Shown: positions 10,467 through 20,582, counted from the first letter of the stretch. The stretch is 61,011 bases of DNA from Paenibacillus sinensis (GCF_019904155.1 NZ_JAHCMB010000006.1:1-61011); one strand, 5' to 3'. Program-made: numbers and translations. Notes: generated from the letters alone by a model not told the origin.

Positions 10467-11813
10467 TTAAGAAGGGTTTTTTATTTTCTCTGAAATATTG
10501 TTGACCACTTTATACAGATCCTGATCGACCTTGATCGATTGGCTGATTTTCTCATGGGCGTGAATGACGGTCGTATGGTCCCTGCCTCCAAAGGCTTCTC
10601 CGATCTTCGGCAGCGAATAATCTGTCAGCTCCCGGGAGAGATACATGGCAATCTGCCGAGGAAAGGCGACAGCTTTCGTTCGTTTACGCGCTTTGAAGTC
10701 CTCCAGCCTCAGGTTGTAGTATTCGCCAACCTTCTGCTGGATGTCTTGAATCGTGATCATCTTCGGCCGGTTGGACGGGATGATATCCTTCAATGCTTCG
10801 GCGGCCAGGTGTGTCGTTACATCCTGATTCGTCAGGGACGAGTAGGCTACGACTCGAATGAGAGCGCCTTCCAGCTCACGGATGTTTGTATCGATTTGGT
10901 TGGCGATATACATCATCGCTTCATTCGGGATGTCCAGATTCTCCGCCTTCGCCTTCTTGCGCAGAATGGCGATCCGCGTCTCCAGATCCGGTGGCTGAAT
11001 ATCGGTGATCAAACCCCATTCGAACCTTGAACGCAGCCGTTCCTCAAGCGTCGGAATTTCCTTAGGCGGACGGTCGCTGGAGATTATGATCTGCTTGCGT
11101 TCTTCATGCAGGGCGTTGAATGTATGGAAAAATTCCTCCTGGGTTGATTCCTTGCCCGCCAGGAACTGAATGTCGTCAATCAGCAGGATGTCTACGTTCC
11201 GGTACTTGTTGCGGAAGCTTTCGCCGCGATTGTCGCGGATTGAATTGATGAATTCATTCGTGAATTTCTCTGATGAAATGTAGATCACCTTATTGCTGGG
11301 ATTATGCTCCAAAATATAGTGGCCGATCGCGTGCATCAAATGGGTTTTGCCGAGTCCAACTCCTCCGTACAGAAACAAGGGATTATAGGCTTTGGCCGGC
11401 GCTTCCGCTACAGCAAGCGAAGCAGCATGCGCGAACCGGTTGCCGGAACCGATGACGAACGTGTCGAACGTATATTTGGGGTTCAGCATATGCGTCTGGG
11501 CTTCTTCGCGGGAGACGGCGGGAGGTCCGGGGGATACCTGCACGACAGGCTCGGCGGGCTTGTTCTCTTCGATCACAAACTTGACGTCGACCTGATTGCC
11601 GGTTACTTCATATACAGTAGCTCCAACCAGCTTCGTATACCTACTCTCCAGCCATTCGACCGCAAATGTCGTCGGCGCCGAGATAATCAGCGACTGCGCA
11701 TTGAGGGAAATCGCTTTGGTTGCCTTAAACCAGGTGTCGAAGCTTGGTTTGCTTAATTTGGTTTGGATAATCGATAAAATCTGCTGCCATAATTCGGAAG
11801 TATGGCTTTCCAC
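10467..11813 (-). CDS. dnaA: Chromosomal replication initiator DnaA
   Basis: 448 residues with all four domains. Domain I (1-80) mediates DnaB and regulator contacts; domain II is a short linker (about 85-110); domain III is the AAA+ ATPase with Walker [11 protein letters not shown] (about 150) and Walker [11 protein letters not shown] (about 210); domain IV has the DNA-binding signature [13 protein letters not shown] (about 410). The start is GTG 11813 with AAAGGAG upstream; [10 protein letters not shown] fits family starts. DnaA boxes in the upstream region (11,880-12,280) suggest autoregulation as well as initiation. Confidence 0.98.
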   Translation of the reverse strand: MESHTSELWQQILSIIQTKLSKPSFDTWFKATKAISLNAQSLIISAPTTFAVEWLESRYTKLVGATVYEVTGNQVDVKFVIEENKPAEPVVQVSPGPPAVSREEAQTHMLNPKYTFDTFVIGSGNRFAHAASLAVAEAPAKAYNPLFLYGGVGLGKTHLMHAIGHYILEHNPSNKVIYISSEKFTNEFINSIRDNRGESFRNKYRNVDILLIDDIQFLAGKESTQEEFFHTFNALHEERKQIIISSDRPPKEIPTLEERLRSRFEWGLITDIQPPDLETRIAILRKKAKAENLDIPNEAMMYIANQIDTNIRELEGALIRVVAYSSLTNQDVTTHLAAEALKDIIPSNRPKMITIQDIQQKVGEYYNLRLEDFKARKRTKAVAFPRQIAMYLSRELTDYSLPKIGEAFGGRDHTTVIHAHEKISQSIKVDQDLYKVVNNISEKIKNPS

Positions 11814-12476
11814 ACACTGTCACTCCTTTAAGTCTTCCAAATGTGGCTTGAGCCATGAAGTGGAAATGTCGAAGAAAATAAATTGATGGAGACTTTATCC
11901 CCAGTACGCAGGAAGAAAAGACAAAAAAATATGGATAAACTTGAATTGTTCACAACTTTATCCACAACTTGTTGATAATATGGAGGACAATCAAATCTAT
12001 TCACATTCAAAAGTAATACCATCATAGCAAAAGTAACCTTGTTTTTCAATGAACGCGCCGATTTTATCCACAAAATCAACGCCTTGTGTATAAATTTTAA
12101 CCACAACACTACATATTGTTGATAATTTGTATAGGGTTCGACATGATTCCGTAGATGCCGATTTTTTTATACACAGGTTGTCGGCAATCGGGGAAAGTGA
12201 ATATGGGGACTGTGGACAACGGTGGATAACAGCGAAGGATTGTGAGTAAGCGTTATTCGGCTCAGGATTGTGGATAAACTCCACATATAATGAGGAAGGC
12301 ATGAAGCAACTAAAACAGTTGACTTCGGGTTTTGTTTTATGATTTAATATATAAAGGTGTTTTCTGTGAAAACTTTCCCAGAATAATAAAGATGACGAGC
12401 TGCTGTTACTGTCCGTGAGGGACGGCTGAGCCGTTGATAGACAGTCATTTAAGTTCCAGTAAGGGAGGTGCAATAC
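11814..12476. other. oriC DnaA-box cluster between dnaA and rpmH
   Basis: This 663-bp gene-free stretch is rich in DnaA boxes. Perfect TTATNCACA matches are at 11958-11966 (+), 12064-12072 (+), 12085-12093 (-), 12167-12175 (+) and 12269-12277 (-). One-mismatch boxes are at 11970-11978 (-), 12117-12125 (-), 12211-12219 (-), 12221-12229 (-) and 12241-12249 (-). It corresponds to the upstream half of a bipartite Firmicutes origin and also carries the divergent dnaA and rpmH promoters. Confidence 0.85.
12319..12348 (+). promoter_or_regulatory. Probable rpmH promoter
   Basis: TTGACT (12319-12324) and TTTAAT (12343-12348) are 18 bp apart, about 128 bp upstream of rpmH. The overlapping TAATAT at 12345-12350 would give a less usual 20-bp spacing. 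Confidence 0.5.
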
Positions 12477-12611
12477 ATGAGACCGACGTTCAAACCGAAT
12501 GTGAGCAAGCGCAAGAAAGTACACGGGTTTCGTGCAAGAATGAGTACGAAGAACGGCCGCAAAGTGCTGGCTGCCCGCCGCTTGAAAGGCAGAAAAGTTC
12601 TGAGTGCGTAA
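12477..12611 (+). CDS. rpmH: 50S ribosomal protein L34
   Basis: 44 residues: [20 protein letters not shown]..., a textbook L34, very basic and ending LKGRKVLSA. It binds 23S rRNA in the large subunit. AAGGGAGG lies eight bases before ATG 12477. The gene is the first one rightward of oriC and is closed by its own terminator, so rnpA is transcribed from a separate promoter. The 665 bp upstream is the DnaA-box region. Confidence 0.98.
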   Translation: MRPTFKPNVSKRKKVHGFRARMSTKNGRKVLAARRLKGRKVLSA

Positions 12612-12622
12612 TTCACGCTGAC

Positions 12623-12648
12623 AAGACCACTACGGTGGTCTTTTTTTT
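12623..12648 (+). terminator. rpmH terminator
   Basis: GACCAC-TACG-GTGGTC (12625-12640), extended by AA/TT, followed by eight T. It lies 12 bases after the rpmH stop. The 300 bp that follows (12649-12920) has a putative rnpA promoter and nothing else I can name. Confidence 0.9.
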
Positions 12649-12834
12649 CAACTATAAGAGATGAATAAGCGGCACGCCTCTGAAAATTGCTGGATCTCCG
12701 CCAAAAAGAGGGAGAGGAACGTAGGGTGCTTTAGTTAGCGCAGAGGGTCGGCTTATTATTTGACAGGAAACGCACGGGCGTCTACCGATATCGCCAGGCG
12801 TTTCTTCTTGCTTAGATGGCCCAAAAGAGATCCG

Positions 12835-12862
12835 TTTAACGTTATGGTCCGGTGCCTATAAT
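12835..12862 (+). promoter_or_regulatory. Possible rnpA-yidC-khpB promoter
   Basis: A perfect -10 TATAAT (12857-12862) with TTTAAC (12835-12840) 16 bp upstream; it stands 58 bp before the rnpA start. Confidence 0.45.
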
Positions 12863-12920
12863 ATATTAGAAGAAAAAATTCGAAGAGCCTGCAGAAGGGT
12901 CTTTGATGAAGGAGATTTCC

Positions 12921-13271
12921 GTGCAAAAAAGCTTGCGTTTACGAAACCGTGCGGACTTCAGCCGCGTATACAGACATGGCAAGTCGTTTGCAAACTATCA
13001 ATTCGTGGTGTACTGGTTCAACCGAAAGCAAGTGGAGCGGTTCCGGGTAGGCGTATCAGTCAGCAAAAAGGTCGGAAATGCCGTCGTACGCAACCGGATG
13101 CGGAGGCTTGTGAAGGAAATTGTACGGCATCATGAACCGGAGATTGCCGGCGGGCTGGACATGGTGTTTATTGTGCGGAAGGGCGCGCTCAATATGAGTT
13201 ATGCCGAGCTTGAAAAAAGCGTCCTGCACGTGCTGCGCAAAGCCAAGCTGCTCAAGGCCTCGCGCAAATAG
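12921..13271 (+). CDS. rnpA: Ribonuclease P protein component
   Basis: 116 residues. The basic signature RNRMRRLVKEIVR (residues about 57-69) is the RNR motif of the RNase P protein, which helps the catalytic RNA bind pre-tRNA leader. The chosen start GTG 12921 (VQKSLRLRNRADFSRVYRHGKS) matches the family N-terminus and is preceded by AAGGAG at six bases; in-frame TTG 12903 and ATG 12906 lie upstream but would place the ribosome-binding sequence inside the gene. Followed by yidC 83 bp later. Confidence 0.95.
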   Translation: MQKSLRLRNRADFSRVYRHGKSFANYQFVVYWFNRKQVERFRVGVSVSKKVGNAVVRNRMRRLVKEIVRHHEPEIAGGLDMVFIVRKGALNMSYAELEKSVLHVLRKAKLLKASRK

Positions 13272-13354
13272 GGAAGCCGGTGGCGTGTTTATTTGTCTTC
13301 ATAATTATGGTATGATTTACGATGCAGTGGAATGTTTAAGAGAGGGGTTATGAA

Positions 13355-14200
13355 GTGTCTCTATTGAAGACTAGACGAGGAAAAAGATTTCTCCTCATCG
13401 CCGTAATGATCCTGATGGTGGCTGTTCTGTCAGGCTGCGGTCAATCGGCTACAGTTACGCATACGACGGAAGATTTGAAGAACGGGGGCTTCTGGCAGAG
13501 CAATGTTGTGTATTATTTTGCCGTAGCTCTGGACACATTCGCCAAATGGTTTAACGGGGAATACGCTCTGGCCGTATTGGTCATGGTGATTATTGTCCGT
13601 ACCCTCATTTTGCCGCTAACCATCAAGCAAGTCAAGAGTTCTAGGGCGATGCAGGCCATTCAGCCGGAGCTTCAGAAAATCCAGAAAAAATATAAAGACA
13701 ATCCGGAAAAGGTTCAGCAGGAAACGATGAAGCTGTTCCAGGAGAACAAGGTCAATCCGATGGCCGGATGTCTTCCGCTGATTGTTCAAATGCCGATCTT
13801 TATCGCATTGTACAATTCCATCTATTATAATCCGCTGCTTCGCGACCACAACTTCCTATGGTTGTACCTTGGCAAACCGGACAAGTACTTCATCCTTCCG
13901 GCAATTGCAGCCATTACGACGTTCCTGCAGACCCGGATGATGACGAAGATGAATCCTTCTCAGATGCAGGGTCCGATGCAGTTCATGATGATGGTCTATC
14001 CCGTATTGATCTTCGTCATGTCTTACAATTTCCCGTCTGCTCTCCCGCTGTACTGGGTATTCAGTAACCTATACACGATTATTCAGAACTACTTCTTGTA
14101 CCGGAATCATGGAAGCACTCCGCAGGTGGCTGCCGTGGATACCGGTTCCGGCGGTAAAGGCAAACCAGCGAAGCTGAAGGAGGCCAAAAAGTCCAAATGA
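13355..14200 (+). CDS. yidC: Membrane protein insertase YidC/SpoIIIJ
   Basis: 281 residues. It starts with a lipoprotein signal (VLSGCGQ, Cys about residue 28), followed by five predicted membrane segments, the hydrophilic helical hairpin SRAMQAIQPELQKIQKKYKDNPEKVQQE (about 93-120), and a basic C-terminal tail that binds ribosomes. YidC inserts membrane proteins alone or with SecYEG; the SpoIIIJ paralogue is needed for forespore signalling. The start is GTG 13355 with GAGAGGGG upstream; the ATG three bases earlier is in another frame and stops at once. Its stop overlaps the khpB start by four bases. Confidence 0.95.
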   Translation: MSLLKTRRGKRFLLIAVMILMVAVLSGCGQSATVTHTTEDLKNGGFWQSNVVYYFAVALDTFAKWFNGEYALAVLVMVIIVRTLILPLTIKQVKSSRAMQAIQPELQKIQKKYKDNPEKVQQETMKLFQENKVNPMAGCLPLIVQMPIFIALYNSIYYNPLLRDHNFLWLYLGKPDKYFILPAIAAITTFLQTRMMTKMNPSQMQGPMQFMMMVYPVLIFVMSYNFPSALPLYWVFSNLYTIIQNYFLYRNHGSTPQVAAVDTGSGGKGKPAKLKEAKKSK

Positions 14201-14934
14201 ACAAGGTCGTCGCAACAGGGAAAACCATTGAAGAAGCTGTAAAGCGCGGACTCGCGGAACTCGCGGTCAGCGAGGATAAGGTTACGATCAACGTGCTTGA
14301 ACAGCCCTCCAAAGGATTCCTGGGATTAATCGGTGCGAAAGATGCGAAGGTGGAGCTTACGCTCCTTCCCGGGCAGTCACCGATTCCAGCGGCGAGTGCT
14401 CCGTCACTGCCTCAGCAGAATGAAACATCCGAGACGAGAGAAGAGGCGACCGGCGGTGTGTCCCGCCAAGATTCCGGAAACCAAGCGGAGGAAGCCTACC
14501 GGGAGGCTGTACGCTTTGTTGTGGACGTAGCCGCTACGATGGGGCTTCAGGTTCAAGTAGAAGTTGTACCGGGTAAAGATGCCGATCTCCTGCAAATCTC
14601 CGGTCCCGATCTCGGGCAGCTGATTGGCAGAAGAGGACAAACCCTTGATGCATTGCAATATTTGGCCAATATTGTTGCCAACCGTTACTCTGATAGCTAT
14701 GTCCGTCTGATCTTGGACGCTGAGAATTTTCGTGAACGGCGCAAGAAGACGCTTGAAGATCTGGCTGACCGTCTGGCTAGCCGAGTCGTCCGAACCCGCA
14801 AGGAAGTCATGCTGGAGCCGATGTCACCGCAGGAGCGGAAGATCATTCACTCCAGACTTCAGGACCATCGCCAGGTGAACACCTTTAGCAAAGGCGAGGA
14901 ACCTAACCGCCGGGTCGTCATTACATTGAAGTAG
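14197..14934 (+). CDS. khpB: RNA-binding protein KhpB (Jag/EloR)
   Basis: 245 residues. A Jag-N domain (1-50, MNKVVATGKTIEEAVKRGLAELAVSEDKVTI), a low-complexity linker (about 65-105), a KH-II domain with GRRGQTLDALQYLANIVANR (about 147-167), and a C-terminal R3H domain with RKIIHSRLQ (about 222-230). KhpB works with KhpA to bind RNA and controls cell elongation in streptococci; in Bacillus it sits with spoIIIJ. It overlaps yidC by four bases, which implies translational coupling, and a strong terminator follows. Confidence 0.93.
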   Translation: MNKVVATGKTIEEAVKRGLAELAVSEDKVTINVLEQPSKGFLGLIGAKDAKVELTLLPGQSPIPAASAPSLPQQNETSETREEATGGVSRQDSGNQAEEAYREAVRFVVDVAATMGLQVQVEVVPGKDADLLQISGPDLGQLIGRRGQTLDALQYLANIVANRYSDSYVRLILDAENFRERRKKTLEDLADRLASRVVRTRKEVMLEPMSPQERKIIHSRLQDHRQVNTFSKGEEPNRRVVITLK

Positions 14935-14946
14935 AGATTATAGCCG

Positions 14947-14984
14947 CAATGACTCCTTGACCAATAAGGAGTCATTGTTTTTTT
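14947..14984 (+). terminator. khpB terminator
   Basis: Perfect 12-bp stem CAATGACTCCTT (14947-14958) with AAGGAGTCATTG (14966-14977), 7-nt loop, then a T run. Confidence 0.93.
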
Positions 14985-15030
14985 CAACAGGCAGGATCAA
15001 GTCATTCAGAAAGGTGAAGGTAATTTACTC

Positions 15031-16407
15031 ATGATTAGCGATACAATCGCCGCAGTATCATCAGCGGTAGGCGAGGGAGGAATCGCGATCATCCGGGTTA
15101 GCGGACCGGACAGCATTCCTCAGGTGGCGGCTCTGTTTCGCGGCGGGAAGCAGCTGACTGAGGCGCCGAGCCACACCGTTCATTATGGACATATTGTACA
15201 CCCTGAGAGTGGAGAGGTACTGGAAGAGGTGCTGGTTACGATTATGCGGGCGCCCCGTTCGTTCACAACCGAAGATGTGGTGGAGATCAGTACCCATGGA
15301 GGCATCATCTCCGTCCGCAGGGTGATGGATATTTTGCTGCAGCAGCAGATCCGCCTGGCGGAACCGGGTGAGTTCACCAAGCGTGCTTTCCTGGGGGGAC
15401 GTATTGACCTGTCCCAGGCAGAGGCCGTCATCGACCTGATTCGTTCGAAGTCGGACCGGGCTTTCTCTATAGCCTTGAAACAGGTCGACGGCTCTTTGTC
15501 TCAACGGATTGGGACGCTGCGGCAATCCCTGCTTGAGCTTCTGGCTCACATCGAAGTGAACATCGACTATCCGGAGCATGATGTGGAGATGCTGACAGCC
15601 GAGTTCATTAAGGAGAAGAGCGAGGAGGTCATCACCGGCATTGACCGGCTCCTCAAGACTGCTTCGCAGGGCAAGATTCTCAGAGAAGGAATCACAACGG
15701 CTATCATTGGACGGCCCAATGTGGGGAAATCCTCCCTGCTTAATGCGCTTGCTCGTGAGAACAAAGCGATCGTAACTGATATTCCGGGAACAACACGCGA
15801 TGTGATTGAAGAGTATGTCACGATCAATCAGATCCCGCTCAAGCTTCTGGATACCGCCGGGATTCGGGAGACGATGGATGTAGTTGAGAAGATCGGAGTT
15901 GAGCGATCCAAAGCCGCCGTGAATGAAGCGGACCTCATCCTGCTCGTACTGAACGCAAGCGAGCCGCTGCATGACGATGAATTGGAACTTATGGAACAAA
16001 TCCGCGGTAGACAAGTTTTATGTATCATGAATAAAATGGACTTACCGCAGCGTTTGGATAAAGGGCAGCTTCTGCAGTATTTCGACGAATCTGCTATCGT
16101 GTCCATGTCGGTATTGGAAGAAGAGGGGCTTGATCGGCTGGAAGAGTCCATCTCCGAACTGTTCTTCGGCGGCAAGCTGGAATCGGGGGATATGACCTAT
16201 GTCAGCAATGTCCGTCACGTCGCGCTCCTGAATAAGGCCCGTCAGTCCCTGACGGATGCGTATGAGGCTGCCGAGCAGCTGATCCCGATCGATATGATCC
16301 AAATCGACGTTCGGCTTGCTTGGGAACAGCTTGGCGAGATTGTCGGAGATACGGCTGCCGACTCGTTGCTGGATCAAATTTTCTCGCAGTTCTGTTTAGG
16401 CAAGTAA
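15031..16407 (+). CDS. mnmE: tRNA modification GTPase MnmE
   Basis: 458 residues. N-terminal tetrahydrofolate-binding domain (1-120), helical domain, and inserted G domain with G1 GRPNVGKSSLLN (about 228), G3 DTAGIRET (about 273) and G4 NKMD (about 335). The C-terminal FCLGK carries the conserved cysteine (FCIGK motif). With MnmG it installs 5-carboxymethylaminomethyl-type modifications at the wobble uridine. It is followed 92 bp later by mnmG, its partner, in the usual mnmE-mnmG-rsmG cluster. Confidence 0.97.
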   Translation: MISDTIAAVSSAVGEGGIAIIRVSGPDSIPQVAALFRGGKQLTEAPSHTVHYGHIVHPESGEVLEEVLVTIMRAPRSFTTEDVVEISTHGGIISVRRVMDILLQQQIRLAEPGEFTKRAFLGGRIDLSQAEAVIDLIRSKSDRAFSIALKQVDGSLSQRIGTLRQSLLELLAHIEVNIDYPEHDVEMLTAEFIKEKSEEVITGIDRLLKTASQGKILREGITTAIIGRPNVGKSSLLNALARENKAIVTDIPGTTRDVIEEYVTINQIPLKLLDTAGIRETMDVVEKIGVERSKAAVNEADLILLVLNASEPLHDDELELMEQIRGRQVLCIMNKMDLPQRLDKGQLLQYFDESAIVSMSVLEEEGLDRLEESISELFFGGKLESGDMTYVSNVRHVALLNKARQSLTDAYEAAEQLIPIDMIQIDVRLAWEQLGEIVGDTAADSLLDQIFSQFCLGK

Positions 16408-16499
16408 GACATTTATGATCGGCTGTTCGAATCATTATATTTAATAGAAGAATGGGATGGGCGTGCGCTCATCCTTCCATATAGAAGGAGGATTAGGAA

Positions 16500-18389
16500 A
16501 TGAGTTATGAAGGAGGCCGTTATGACGTTATCGTCATCGGCGCTGGTCATGCCGGAAGCGAAGCGGCTCTAGCCGCCGCCCGCATGGGCTGTAATACGCT
16601 GATGGTTACGATTAATCTGGATATGATCGCTTTTATGCCGTGCAACCCGTCCATTGGGGGACCGGCTAAAGGGCATGTTGTTCGCGAAATCGATGCGCTC
16701 GGCGGGGAAATGGGCCGGAATATCGATAAGACCTTTATACAGCTTCGCATGTTGAATACCGGCAAGGGGCCGGCTGTACATGCGCTTCGCGCTCAAGCCG
16801 ACAAGTTTCTATACCAGCATACAATGAAGGAAACGATGGAGAAGACCCCGAACCTGACGCTCCGTCAAGGTATGGTAGAACGGCTTGTCGTTGAGGATGA
16901 TGTGTGCTGCGGAGTGATCACCAAGACCGGAACGATCTATCGTGCCAAATCCGTCATTCTGACGACTGGCACTTACCTTCGCGGAAAGGTCATTATGGGT
17001 GAAACGACGTATGAGAGCGGACCGAACAATCAGCAGCCATCCGTTAAGCTGTCCGAGCATCTGCGCGAGCTTGGCTTTGAACTCGTCCGGTTCAAGACCG
17101 GAACGCCGCCGCGTGTGCACAAGGACACCATCGATTTCTCCAAGACGGAAATTCAACCGGGTGACGAGCATCCGAAATTCTTTTCGTATGAGACCAAATC
17201 TTCCGATAATGAACAGCTTCCCTGCTGGTTAACCTATACATCTGAAGAGACCCACAGTATTATTAACAGCAACCTGCATCGCGCTCCAATGTTCACGGGT
17301 ATTATTGAAGGCACCGGTCCCCGGTACTGTCCTTCGATCGAAGACAAGGTAGTCCGTTTCAGCGACAAGCCGAAGCATCAGATTTTCCTTGAACCGGAAG
17401 GCAAGAGTACGGCGGAATATTATGTCCAGGGGCTGTCGACCAGCCTGCCGGAGGATGTACAGCTGTCGATACTGCGCTCGATTCCCGGCCTGGAAAAGGT
17501 AGAAATGATGCGCAACGGTTATGCGATTGAATATGACGCTATGGTTCCAACCCAACTGTGGCCAAGTCTAGAGACCAAGAAGCTCCCAGGCCTGTTCACA
17601 GCCGGGCAAATCAATGGCACCTCGGGCTACGAGGAGGCAGCTGGACAAGGCATTATGGCAGGCATCAACGGCGCCCGGAAGGCGCTTGGCAAGGAGCCGG
17701 TAGTTCTGGACCGTTCCCAAGGCTATATTGGTGTACTGATCGATGATCTCGTGACAAAGGGAACCAACGAGCCGTATCGCTTGCTGACTTCCCGGGCCGA
17801 ATACCGTCTGCTGCTCCGCCACGACAATGCCGACCTGCGGCTCACGCCAATCGGCCATGAAATCGGCTTGATTTCGGAAGACCGCTACGCGGCTTTCCTC
17901 GATAAGAAGGCGAAGGTCGAGCAAGAGATTCAACGCCTTCAAGACACGAAAGTGAAGCCGGTTGAAGTGAACGCCATTTTGGAAGAGAAGGGCTCTGCCC
18001 CCATTGTGGATGGAAGCAATCTGCTTGTTCTGATGCGTCGTCCGGAAGTCGATTATGCCGTTATTGAACGCATTTCGCCACCGCCTATTGTTCTGGATGA
18101 TGAAATGAAAGAACAGGTGGAAATTCAGATCAAATATGCCGGTTATATCGAGAAGCAGCTCCAGCACGTGGAACGGCTGCAGAAGATGGAGCAGAAGAAG
18201 CTGCCTGAGGACATCGACTACAGTGTCATACATGGATTGGCTATTGAAGCACGTCAGAAGCTCGACAAAATCCGGCCGCTCTCGATCGGTCAGGCCTCCC
18301 GGATCTCGGGTGTCACTCCTGCCGATATTTCCATTCTGCTGGTTCACCTGGAGCATTACAACCGGGTAACTGCCGCTGCGAAAGGATAA
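16500..18389 (+). CDS. mnmG: tRNA wobble-uridine modification enzyme MnmG (GidA)
   Basis: 629 residues, normal length. FAD-binding Rossmann motif [17 protein letters not shown] (residues about 14-30), the conserved cysteine region [14 protein letters not shown] (about 46-59), the YCPSIEDK segment (about 278), and the C-terminal helical domain for MnmE binding ending [11 protein letters not shown]. It uses FAD and methylene-tetrahydrofolate with MnmE. AAGGAGG lies close upstream of ATG 16500. It is 10 bp upstream of rsmG. Confidence 0.98.
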   Translation: MSYEGGRYDVIVIGAGHAGSEAALAAARMGCNTLMVTINLDMIAFMPCNPSIGGPAKGHVVREIDALGGEMGRNIDKTFIQLRMLNTGKGPAVHALRAQADKFLYQHTMKETMEKTPNLTLRQGMVERLVVEDDVCCGVITKTGTIYRAKSVILTTGTYLRGKVIMGETTYESGPNNQQPSVKLSEHLRELGFELVRFKTGTPPRVHKDTIDFSKTEIQPGDEHPKFFSYETKSSDNEQLPCWLTYTSEETHSIINSNLHRAPMFTGIIEGTGPRYCPSIEDKVVRFSDKPKHQIFLEPEGKSTAEYYVQGLSTSLPEDVQLSILRSIPGLEKVEMMRNGYAIEYDAMVPTQLWPSLETKKLPGLFTAGQINGTSGYEEAAGQGIMAGINGARKALGKEPVVLDRSQGYIGVLIDDLVTKGTNEPYRLLTSRAEYRLLLRHDNADLRLTPIGHEIGLISEDRYAAFLDKKAKVEQEIQRLQDTKVKPVEVNAILEEKGSAPIVDGSNLLVLMRRPEVDYAVIERISPPPIVLDDEMKEQVEIQIKYAGYIEKQLQHVERLQKMEQKKLPEDIDYSVIHGLAIEARQKLDKIRPLSIGQASRISGVTPADISILLVHLEHYNRVTAAAKG

Positions 18390-18399
18390 TGAACAGGTA

Positions 18400-19119
18400 A
18401 TGGACGCGATACAGGAACAATTTATCCGGCAGCTGGGCGACCATCAGCTTGAGGTCTCGGATCGCATTGATCAATTTGAGACTTATTATCGTGAACTGGT
18501 CAGCTGGAACGAAAAAATGAATCTTACCGGTATTACCGAACGGGATCAGGTCTATACGAAGCATTTCTACGATTCCTTGTCTCTTTCTTTCTTCGTGAAT
18601 ATGGACAAAGTTGAGTCACTGGCGGACATTGGCTCCGGAGCCGGATTTCCCGGAATTCCGCTTAAAATTGCCTTTCCACATGTACAGCTCACGATCGTAG
18701 ACTCGTTAAGCAAACGCATTTCTTTTCTCCAACATGTGTGTGAAACACTTGGACTTCAGGGCGTCACACTCTTGCACGGCAGGGCGGAGGATATTGGGCG
18801 GTTGCCGGCACATCGAGACCATTATGATCTGGTTACAGCTCGTGCAGTGGCTCGCATGGCACTGTTAAATGAGTTTTGCCTTCCTTTTGTTCGCAAAGGC
18901 GGTGAGTTTGCAGCCATGAAAGGCAGCGACCCGACAGAGGAAGTGGCAGAATCTGTATTAAGCTTGAAAGAGCTGCGGGCGGAACTGGTGAAGGTCGAAT
19001 CCTTCAAACTTCCCATCGAAGAATCGAATCGGCATATTGTACGGGTTCGTAAGAACGGAACAACCCCAGCCAAGTACCCGCGCAAAGCAGGTCTGCCAGC
19101 CAAGCAGCCGCTGCTTTAA
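18400..19119 (+). CDS. rsmG: 16S rRNA (guanine-N7)-methyltransferase RsmG
   Basis: 239 residues, the normal size. SAM-binding motif ADIGSGAGFPGIPLKI (about 74-89) and VTARAVARM (about 145). RsmG methylates G527 (E. coli number) of 16S rRNA; loss gives low-level streptomycin resistance. It follows mnmG by 10 bp. A perfect parS begins at the last base of the stop region (19120), then a terminator. Confidence 0.97.
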   Translation: MDAIQEQFIRQLGDHQLEVSDRIDQFETYYRELVSWNEKMNLTGITERDQVYTKHFYDSLSLSFFVNMDKVESLADIGSGAGFPGIPLKIAFPHVQLTIVDSLSKRISFLQHVCETLGLQGVTLLHGRAEDIGRLPAHRDHYDLVTARAVARMALLNEFCLPFVRKGGEFAAMKGSDPTEEVAESVLSLKELRAELVKVESFKLPIEESNRHIVRVRKNGTTPAKYPRKAGLPAKQPLL

Positions 19120-19135
19120 TGTTTCACGTGAAACA
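19120..19135. promoter_or_regulatory. parS site (perfect consensus)
   Basis: TGTTTCACGTGAAACA is a perfect 16-bp palindrome that matches the B. subtilis parS consensus TGTTNCACGTGAAACA. It lies right after rsmG, about 7 kb from the DnaA boxes. ParB nucleates here to load SMC and segregate origins. Confidence 0.95.
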
Positions 19136-19155
19136 ATTTCCAATTATAATAACGA

Positions 19156-19188
19156 AAACCGTCTCTCGACAGAAGGGCGGTTTTTTTT
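19156..19188 (+). terminator. rsmG terminator
   Basis: AAAACCGTC pairs with GGGCGGTTTT around an 8-nt loop, with eight T. The 457-bp interval 19189-19645 has a second hairpin terminator (19503-19546) and an isolated TATAAT at 19617-19622 just before noc; no gene is visible in it. Confidence 0.75.
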
Positions 19189-19502
19189 GGATGCAGGGAT
19201 AAAAACCGCTCATTTAGTCATAAATGACGAACCCCTGCCAAACGTGCTCTTGCAAAAGGGCAGTGTCTGATCAGCCTGCCTCTTCGCTTCAACTTGCCGC
19301 TTCCACCAAACGCATGCCCACAAAAGGGTGGCGTTCGAAAAGAATCCTTTTATGGCGAAAAGAAAGGAAAAATAAGGCCGCACGAAGAATAGGATTATCC
19401 ACCAAAAAGTGATAGAATAATAGAGTAACCGCGAAGTTAATAAACAACAAGAGAGGCACAAATAGCTAACCGAACGTATTCGCCTTTGTTATACAAGGTG
19501 AA

Positions 19503-19546
19503 CCCTCTTATGATGGCCAATGCAGGATCATGAGGGGACTTTTTAT
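19503..19546 (+). terminator. Terminator-like hairpin upstream of noc
   Basis: CCCTC-TT-ATGAT (19503-19514) pairs with ATCAT-GAGGG (19527-19536), followed by ACTTTTT. No gene ends here, so it may close an unseen small transcript or act in the noc leader. Confidence 0.55.
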
Positions 19547-19645
19547 GTTTTATGCGATATGTGCCTGGACATAAAGGTTTGTACGATTGGGTTTCCGGGT
19601 AAGGGCAGCGTCGTACTATAATGAAATTAGGTGGTAATGAACGGA

Positions 19646-20461
19646 ATGAAAGAACAATTCACCAGACTGTTTGGGTTTACCGAGCGAAGCAGCGGAGAAG
19701 AGATCAAACAAATCCCCGTGAATGAAGTCATCAGCAGTCCTTATCAGCCCCGGACGATCTTTGACGATGAAAAGATTGATGAATTGTGCCAGACGATTAA
19801 AACTCATGGCGTCATTCAACCCATCGTGGTGCGGATGAAAGACTCCCAGTATGAAATCATCGCCGGAGAACGGCGGTGGCGGGCCGTAAAGAAGCTTGGG
19901 ATGGAGACCATTCCGGCCATTATCCGTGATTTCAATAACTCACAAGCTGCATCCATTGCGCTGATTGAAAATCTGCAGAGAGAAGGCCTTACGTCGATTG
20001 AGGAAGCTATCGCGTATCAGAAGCTGATTGATCTTCATCAACTGACACAGGAAAGTCTTGCACAGCGCTTGGGTAAAAGCCAATCCACTATTGCCAACAA
20101 AATTCGTTTGCTCCAGCTACCTGAACAGGTGAAGACGGCCCTGATGGAAAGACAGATCACCGAAAGACACGCACGGTCGCTGCTCTCTCTGGATAACGAG
20201 GAAATGCAACTGAAGGTCTTGGGCGAGATCATTTCCAAGGGACTGAATGTGAAGCAGACTGAAGCTCGGATCGCTTTTTACAAAGAAGCGACGAAGATTA
20301 AGAAAGCCAAACGAATTTCCTATACCAAGGATGTCCGGCTTGCGCTGAATACGATTCGCCAATCGATCGAAATGGTCACAGGGTCTGGAATGGAAATTAA
20401 GACCTCCGAAAACGACCGCGGCGATCACTATGAAATTGTTATTCAAATCCCCAAAAAATAA
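19646..20461 (+). CDS. noc: Nucleoid occlusion protein Noc
   Basis: 271 residues. ParB-family protein: N-terminal amphipathic membrane-binding helix [14 protein letters not shown]-binding ParB domain with [17 protein letters not shown] (about 70-90) and [14 protein letters not shown] (about 112), and the [26 protein letters not shown] (about 140-165). Noc binds scattered NBS sites, spreads with CTP and keeps FtsZ off the nucleoid. The lack of a nearby partner ParA in its own operon and the N-terminal helix mark it as Noc rather than Spo0J. The start ATG 19646 fits the family and lies 11 bases after AGGTGG; upstream ATG 19637 is too close. Confidence 0.93.
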   Translation: MKEQFTRLFGFTERSSGEEIKQIPVNEVISSPYQPRTIFDDEKIDELCQTIKTHGVIQPIVVRMKDSQYEIIAGERRWRAVKKLGMETIPAIIRDFNNSQAASIALIENLQREGLTSIEEAIAYQKLIDLHQLTQESLAQRLGKSQSTIANKIRLLQLPEQVKTALMERQITERHARSLLSLDNEEMQLKVLGEIISKGLNVKQTEARIAFYKEATKIKKAKRISYTKDVRLALNTIRQSIEMVTGSGMEIKTSENDRGDHYEIVIQIPKK

Positions 20462-20479
20462 TACGGATATGAAATGCTG

Positions 20480-20513
20480 AAGGCGGCCTTGAGGTGATCG
20501 GCCGCCTTTTTTT
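20480..20513 (+). terminator. noc terminator
   Basis: Nine-bp GC-rich stem AAGGCGGCC / GGCCGCCTT (20480-20508) then a T run. Confidence 0.9.
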
Positions 20514-20582
20514 GCGGCTGAACCGCTGCAATAACAACTTGATATTACTTCATGATCTTTCCGACAATCCGAGGTGAAATTA

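Noticed and set aside
12434..12664. Open frame of 76 codons over rpmH in another frame
   Set aside because: It overlaps the entire L34 gene and has no family or ribosome-binding site of its own.
18643..18656. ATTTCCCGGAATTC in rsmG as a Noc site
   Set aside because: Only 10 of 14 positions match and it lies in conserved coding sequence (GFPGIP).
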